This document shows, in pieces, positions 1-3,724 of a DNA stretch of 6,265 bases; position 1 is the stretch's first letter; the number at the start of each line of letters is the position of its first letter. The notes beneath the pieces are model-generated. The model ran no database searches and was not told where the DNA came from. It worked only from the letters and a program-made list of their open reading frames with translations. Origin of the DNA: Actinomycetes bacterium (GTDB taxonomy: Bacteria > Actinomycetota > Actinomycetes > Propionibacteriales > Propionibacteriaceae); assembly GCA_023412435.1 (NCBI GenBank), contig JAEYNS010000068.1, positions 1-6,265 of the forward strand. Direction: 5' to 3'. A program made the translations under genes and the position numbers.

Positions 1-242
1 CCGATGCGCCTCGGGAGCGCGATGCCCGCGCCGAGGAGGGGCTGGCCATGGCCCACCGGCTCGGCGACCCGCCGCTGCGGGCCTGGGCGGCGGCGACCGC
101 CGCCGTCCAGGTGCGCTGCCACCTGGCCGGCGGCCAGCCCGACGTCACAGGGCGCACCCTCGAACTGGGCAGCGACCACACCCTGCGGACCCGCGACTGG
201 CCGGTCCACCCCCAGTGCGGCTGCGTGCTCGCGGTCGCCTGA
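1..242 (+). CDS. C-terminal end of a probable E1/ThiF-like (TOMM leader-peptide-binding type) protein, partial
   Basis: The frame whose first full codon is at base 3 stays open to TGA 240-242, giving about 79 residues with no start needed inside the window, so this is the tail of a gene entering from the left. An internal ATG at 48 would make only 64 residues and has no good ribosome binding site. The visible part has an Ala-rich helix-like stretch (AWAAATAAVQVRCHLAG), then an 'LELGSDHTLRTRDWPVHP' strand-like segment, and finishes with HPQCGC (bases 207-224) plus a short tail. From memory, this ending resembles actinobacterial ThiF-like E1 proteins annotated as TOMM precursor leader peptide-binding, which often sit just upstream of the AarF gene. 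The catalytic adenylation part is outside the window, so function cannot be confirmed. The terminal cysteines could bind metal; that is inference. The stop lies 24 bases before the kinase gene on the same strand, so the two are probably co-transcribed. Confidence 0.5.
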   Translation, partial: DAPRERDARAEEGLAMAHRLGDPPLRAWAAATAAVQVRCHLAGGQPDVTGRTLELGSDHTLRTRDWPVHPQCGCVLAVA

Positions 243-266
243 CCACCCGCAAGGCACACTGGCTGC

Positions 267-1613
267 GTGGAGAGACGAGCCGAGAACCAACCGAACCGCC
301 CTGACAGCGGCGGCGTCCTGCCCCAGGGATCCATCGGGCGGGCTGCCAGGCTGCTCGGGATCCCGCTGGGAGCGGCAGGCCGCGCCACCGTGGGCGCCGG
401 GCGGCGGCTGCTCGGCGAGCCGGCCGAGCAGGTGAACGCCGACCTGTCGCGAGCCGCCGCCGAGCAGCTGTTCAACGTGCTCGGCGAACTCAAGGGCGGC
501 GCGATGAAGTTCGGCCAGGTGCTGAGCATGATGGAGGCGATGCTGCCGGAGGAGCTGGCGGCACCGTTCCGGGCCCGGCTCGCCGCCCTCCAGGACTCCG
601 CTCCCCCCATGCCGACCTCCCGGGTGCACGGCGTGCTGCGCGCGGAGTTGGGCGCCGACTGGCGCTCGCACTTCGCCGAGTTCGAGGCGCGTCCGGCCGC
701 GGCGGCGTCCATCGGGCAGGTGCACCGCGCCCGGCTGGCAGGCTCGGGTCAGCCGGTGGCGGTCAAGGTTCAGTACCCGGGCGCCGATGTGGCGCTGCGC
801 AACGACCTCAAGCAGATCCAGCGGCTGGCGGCCGCCGCCTCGCCGCTCACCGGTGGCCTCGACGTGGTGGCCCTCACTCGCGAGGTGGCCGCCCGGATCG
901 CCGAGGAGGTCGACTACCTGCACGAGGCCGCGGCGCAGAACCAGATGGCCCAGGCCACCCAGGGCCATCCCCGCTTCGTCGTCCCGAAGGCACGGATCGC
1001 CACCTCCCGGGTGCTCGTCTCCGACTGGGTCGACGGTGTCAAGCTGTCCACCCTCGCCGGCGCCGACCCGACCGCACGCAACCAGGCCGCCCTCAACTAC
1101 GTGACCTTCCTGTTCGCAGGGCCCGCCATCGGCGGACTCCTGCACGGCGACCCCCACCCCGGCAACTACCTCGTCACCGGCGACGGCAGGCTCGGGGTGG
1201 TCGACTTCGGTCTCACCGCCGCGTTCCCGGACGGCTTGCCGCGCCCGATGGGCGAACTGATCCGGCGCGCGGTGGCCGGGGATGCCCAGGGGATGCTGGC
1301 CGGGCTGGAGGCAGAGGGCTTCGTGAAGCCCGGCGACGTCACCGCAGAAGACCTGCTGGACTACCTCAACCCGTTCGTCGAGCCGGCGGCCGCCCCGGAG
1401 TTCCGGTTCGACAGGGAATGGACGCGGTCGCAGTTCGGCAGGGTGCACCACAGCATGCGGGTCGAGGATGTAGCACTCAAGCTGAACATCCCGCCCGAGT
1501 ACGGCCTGATCTACCGGGTCTGGCTGGGCGGCATCGCCGTCCTCGCCCAACTCGACGTGACCGCCGACTTCGCCTCGGTGCTGCGGGCCTACCTGCCGGG
1601 GTTCGCCGATTGA
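267..1613 (+). CDS. AarF/ABC1/UbiB-family atypical protein kinase-like ATPase
   Basis: This 448-residue protein carries the full signature of the ABC1/AarF/UbiB (ADCK) kinase-like family. KxGQ is KFGQ at 81-84. The Ala-rich loop that replaces the usual glycine-rich loop is AAAASIGQVHRA at 144-155. The nucleotide-contacting lysine is K167 in VAVKVQYPG. The ExD element is EEVDY at 213-217. The catalytic-loop equivalent is HGDPHPGN at 293-300, and the DFG motif is at 313-315. No C-terminal transmembrane pair like that of Escherichia coli UbiB is evident, so it is probably cytosolic or peripheral. Family members are ATPases linked to isoprenoid-quinone or lipid metabolism; the substrate here is unknown. 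Length is close to mycobacterial Rv3197, which also neighbours uvrD2. GTG 267 is the first start codon after the upstream TGA in the same frame; the nearest Shine-Dalgarno-like AAGG (251-254) is 12 bases away, so initiation may be coupled or leaderless. The 3' end overlaps convergent uvrD2 by 25 bp. Confidence 0.94.
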   Translation: MERRAENQPNRPDSGGVLPQGSIGRAARLLGIPLGAAGRATVGAGRRLLGEPAEQVNADLSRAAAEQLFNVLGELKGGAMKFGQVLSMMEAMLPEELAAPFRARLAALQDSAPPMPTSRVHGVLRAELGADWRSHFAEFEARPAAAASIGQVHRARLAGSGQPVAVKVQYPGADVALRNDLKQIQRLAAAASPLTGGLDVVALTREVAARIAEEVDYLHEAAAQNQMAQATQGHPRFVVPKARIATSRVLVSDWVDGVKLSTLAGADPTARNQAALNYVTFLFAGPAIGGLLHGDPHPGNYLVTGDGRLGVVDFGLTAAFPDGLPRPMGELIRRAVAGDAQGMLAGLEAEGFVKPGDVTAEDLLDYLNPFVEPAAAPEFRFDREWTRSQFGRVHHSMRVEDVALKLNIPPEYGLIYRVWLGGIAVLAQLDVTADFASVLRAYLPGFAD

Positions 1614-3661
1614 TCCTCGGCGAGGATCTCCAGCACGGCGGGGCCGTACTGCTCGCACTTGGTGGGGCCGACCCCGGGGATGCGCAGCAGCCCGGCGGCG
1701 TCGCCGGGTGAGGTCTCGGCGATCGCCATCAACGTGGCGTCGGTGAAGATCACGAACGCGGGCAGACTCCGCTCCCTCGCCAGGTCGAGGCGCCACTGCT
1801 TGAGCCGCGCGAAGACCGCCTCGTCATAGGACGGCTCGCAGTCCAGGTGGCGGCGCAGCTTGCGCTCCGCGCCGCTGGTGATCGGCTTGTCGCAGATCCG
1901 GCAGGTGGCCGATTGCGCGGTGCCCGGCCTGGCCCGCTGCTCCCGTCGCGGCTCGGCGGCCCTCGGCTGGTCGACCACTCCGTCCAGGAAGCGGGACGGC
2001 TGCCTGCTGCCTCCGCCGCGCCGGCTGCGCGACCAGGTCAGCAGCAGGTGCCGCCGCGCCCGCGTCACGCCGACGTAGAACAGCCTGCCCTCCTCGGCCA
2101 CCTGCTCGGGCGTCGCGGCCAGCGACAGCGGCAGCGTGCCCTCCTGGGCGCCGACGATCGCCACCGCCTCCCACTCCAGGCCCTTCGCGGCGTGCAGGGT
2201 GGACAGGGACACCCCGTCGCCGACCGGGGCGTGCTCGGCGGACTGTCGCGCCTGCAGTTCCTCCACCAGCGTGGCGATGCCTGCCCCGGGATGGCCCGCC
2301 GCCACGTCCTCGGCCAGCGCCAGCAGCGCCGCCAGCGACTCCCACCGCTCCCGCAGTCGGCCCTGGCCGGTCGGTGCGGTGGTGGTCCAGCCCAGCCGCT
2401 CCAGCACCGCCCGGCAGGTGTCGACGGCCGGCCGGGACGCGTCCCGCCTCGCCTCCTCTGCGAGGATGCCGACCGCCTGACGGATCTCCGCCCGGTCGAA
2501 GAAGCCGTCGCCGCCGCGGACACTGAAGCCGATCCCTGCCTCGGCGAGGGCCGACTCGAACAGCGGCGACTGGGCGTGGACGCGGTACAGCACCGCCATC
2601 TCGCGCCAGGGCACCCCTCCGGCGTGGCGCTCCCGCAGCCAGGCGACCACCGCCCTGGCCTCGTCGAACTCGGTGGCGCAGGGCAGCACCCTGGGCTGCG
2701 GTCCCGGGGGGCACTGCGACTCCAGCCGGACGGTGCCGGCGATCCGGGCCCGCACCGAGACCGAGTTCGCCAACTCCACGACCTGCGGCGACGAGCGGTA
2801 GTCGCGGACCAGCCGGACCATCACCGCGTCGGGGAACCGGGCGCTGAAGCCGGTGAGGTAGTCGGGGCTGGCACCGGCGAAGGAGTGGATGGTCTGCGCG
2901 GGGTCGCCGACGACGCACAGGTCGCGGGAGTCGCCGCGCCACAGTTCCAGCAACGACTGCTGCACCGGGCTGACGTCCTGGTACTCGTCGACCACGAGGT
3001 GGCGATAGGTGTCCCTGACCTCCTCGGCGATGTCGGGGTGGTCACCCAGCAGCGCGGTGGCGCACAGCAGGATGTCGTCGAAGTCGATCACCCCCCGGTC
3101 GGATTTGACCTGCTCGTAGCGTCCCAGCACCCTGCCCACCCAGGCGGGATCGAGGCCCGACACCTCCCGCCCCGCGGCGGTCGCAAGGTCGGCGTAGTCA
3201 GCCGGGGCGGTGTTGCTCACCTTCGCCCAGGAGACCTCGGTGAGCAGGTCGCGCAGCGTGGCGCTGTCGGGGTTGAGCCGCAGCCGGCGGGCGGCCTCGG
3301 CGACCATCGGCAGCCGTGCCTCGCTGACCGGCGGCAGCGGTGCCCGGTAGGCGCGCTGCCAGAAGTACTGGGCCTGCCGCAGCGCCGCCGAGTGGAAGGT
3401 GCGCGCCTGGACCCCTGCGGCCCCGAGCGCGCGCAGCCGCGACCGCAGTTCGCCGGCGGCCCTGGTGGTGAAGGTGACGGCGAGCACGGCCTGGGGTGTG
3501 TAGGCACCGGTGTGGACGCCGTAGGCGATCCGGTGGGTGATGGCACGGGTCTTCCCGGTGCCTGCGCCGGCGATCACCCCGACCGGGGCGCCGAAGCTCG
3601 TCGCCACCTGCGCCTGCTCCGGGTCGAGCCCGGCCAGCAGGCGCTCGGTGTCGATCAGCAC
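1589..3661 (-). CDS. uvrD2: UvrD2-like superfamily 1A ATP-dependent 3'-5' DNA helicase with zinc-ribbon-like motif and HRDC domain
   Basis: From GTG 3661 the protein has 690 residues. Helicase motifs run in order: Q motif GLDPEQ (11-16), Walker A AGAGTGKT (31-38, K37), Ia VTFTTRAAGEL (62-72), TFHS (88-91), Walker B DEYQD (225-229), III GDPAQTIHSFAGA (252-264), IV RDYRS (286-290), V TLHAAKGLEW (488-497) and VI RLFYVGVTRAR (526-536, arginine finger region). A basic Gly/Arg linker leads to C587-x2-C590-x14-H605-x2-C608, then an HRDC domain (about 613-683). This architecture matches mycobacterial UvrD2 (about 700 residues), a DNA-dependent ATPase and helicase; a repair role is expected. GTG 3661 is preferred because TACAGT lies 7 bases upstream (leaderless start) and the N-terminus then matches the family length as I remember it. 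ATG 3691 (700 residues, AGGGGGG 12 bases upstream) is the main alternative. A still longer reading to 3775 would enter recC and is unlikely. The third zinc ligand is His rather than Cys. Confidence 0.95.
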   Translation of the reverse strand: MLIDTERLLAGLDPEQAQVATSFGAPVGVIAGAGTGKTRAITHRIAYGVHTGAYTPQAVLAVTFTTRAAGELRSRLRALGAAGVQARTFHSAALRQAQYFWQRAYRAPLPPVSEARLPMVAEAARRLRLNPDSATLRDLLTEVSWAKVSNTAPADYADLATAAGREVSGLDPAWVGRVLGRYEQVKSDRGVIDFDDILLCATALLGDHPDIAEEVRDTYRHLVVDEYQDVSPVQQSLLELWRGDSRDLCVVGDPAQTIHSFAGASPDYLTGFSARFPDAVMVRLVRDYRSSPQVVELANSVSVRARIAGTVRLESQCPPGPQPRVLPCATEFDEARAVVAWLRERHAGGVPWREMAVLYRVHAQSPLFESALAEAGIGFSVRGGDGFFDRAEIRQAVGILAEEARRDASRPAVDTCRAVLERLGWTTTAPTGQGRLRERWESLAALLALAEDVAAGHPGAGIATLVEELQARQSAEHAPVGDGVSLSTLHAAKGLEWEAVAIVGAQEGTLPLSLAATPEQVAEEGRLFYVGVTRARRHLLLTWSRSRRGGGSRQPSRFLDGVVDQPRAAEPRREQRARPGTAQSATCRICDKPITSGAERKLRRHLDCEPSYDEAVFARLKQWRLDLARERSLPAFVIFTDATLMAIAETSPGDAAGLLRIPGVGPTKCEQYGPAVLEILAEDQSANPGR
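1612..1628 (+). terminator. Stem-loop at the kinase stop codon, possible terminator
   Basis: GATCCTC (1612-1618), loop GGC, then GAGGATC (1622-1628) forms a perfect 7-bp stem with a 3-base loop. It begins inside the TGA stop of the kinase gene. No T-run follows, so it is not a classical intrinsic terminator, but actinobacterial terminators often lack one. On the opposite strand it lies inside the last codons of uvrD2, upstream of that gene's stop, so it could only usefully end the plus-strand transcript. A chance palindrome in GC-rich coding DNA is a real alternative. Confidence 0.35.
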
Positions 3662-3668
3662 GCGGACC

Positions 3669-3699
3669 ACTGTAGGCAGGCCGGGCGACATTTCGTCAG
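3669..3699 (-). promoter_or_regulatory. Candidate promoter for uvrD2 (leaderless)
   Basis: On the minus strand, CTGACG (3699-3694) resembles a -35 (4 of 6 to TTGACA) and TACAGT (3674-3669) a -10 (4 of 6 to TATAAT, with the key T1, A2 and T6), spaced 19 bp. Seven bases separate the -10 from GTG 3661, the distance expected if transcription begins at the start codon. TAnnnT is rare in such GC-rich DNA, which adds some weight. The spacing is at the long end of the usual range. Confidence 0.4.
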
Positions 3700-3705
3700 C
3701 CGGCC
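3679..3705. repeat. Interrupted inverted repeat (candidate operator) between uvrD2 and recC
   Basis: The left arm GGCCGGGCGAC (3679-3689) and right arm GTCAGCCGGCC (3695-3705) are inverted copies matching at 9 of 11 positions: GGCCGG pairs with CCGGCC and GAC with GTC, with a 2-base mismatch between them. The arms are separated by ATTTC (3690-3694). The dyad centre (3692) falls between the two predicted -35 elements, so a dimeric regulator bound here could affect both genes. Under the leaderless uvrD2 model it would be transcribed in neither direction, arguing for a DNA site rather than an RNA hairpin. No family of regulator is recognised. Confidence 0.4.
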
Positions 3706-3715
3706 CCCCTATCGT
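3685..3715 (+). promoter_or_regulatory. Candidate promoter for recC
   Basis: GCGACA (3685-3690) matches 4 of 6 bases of a -35 and TATCGT (3710-3715) matches 4 of 6 of a -10 with T1, A2 and T6 kept; the spacer is 19 bp. Transcription would begin around 3722, giving an almost leaderless mRNA; in that case the GGAG at 3716-3719 would lie outside the message. Weak match, supported mainly by position in the divergent gap. Confidence 0.33.
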
Positions 3716-3719
3716 GGAG
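3716..3719 (+). promoter_or_regulatory. Shine-Dalgarno-like GGAG for recC
   Basis: GGAG lies 5 bases before ATG 3725 and supports that codon as the recC start over the in-frame GTG at 3761, which has no comparable site. It would be used only if transcription starts upstream of the nearby TATCGT -10-like element, for example inside uvrD2. Confidence 0.45.
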
Positions 3720-3724
3720 CCACC

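Noticed and set aside
4..435. A 143-residue plus-strand frame spanning the first gene and the start of the kinase.
   Set aside because: Runs across the end of one gene and into another in a different frame, is Pro/Arg/Ser-rich, and shows no family resemblance.
1824..2942. A 372-residue minus-strand open frame inside uvrD2.
   Set aside because: Arg/Gly/Ala-rich shadow of uvrD2, whose frame carries helicase motifs III to VI over the same bases.
3662..3724. LexA/SOS box controlling uvrD2 or recC.
   Set aside because: No TCGAAC-N4-GTTCGA-like sequence was seen in the gap; TCGAAC occurrences elsewhere in the window lack the matching half and lie within genes.
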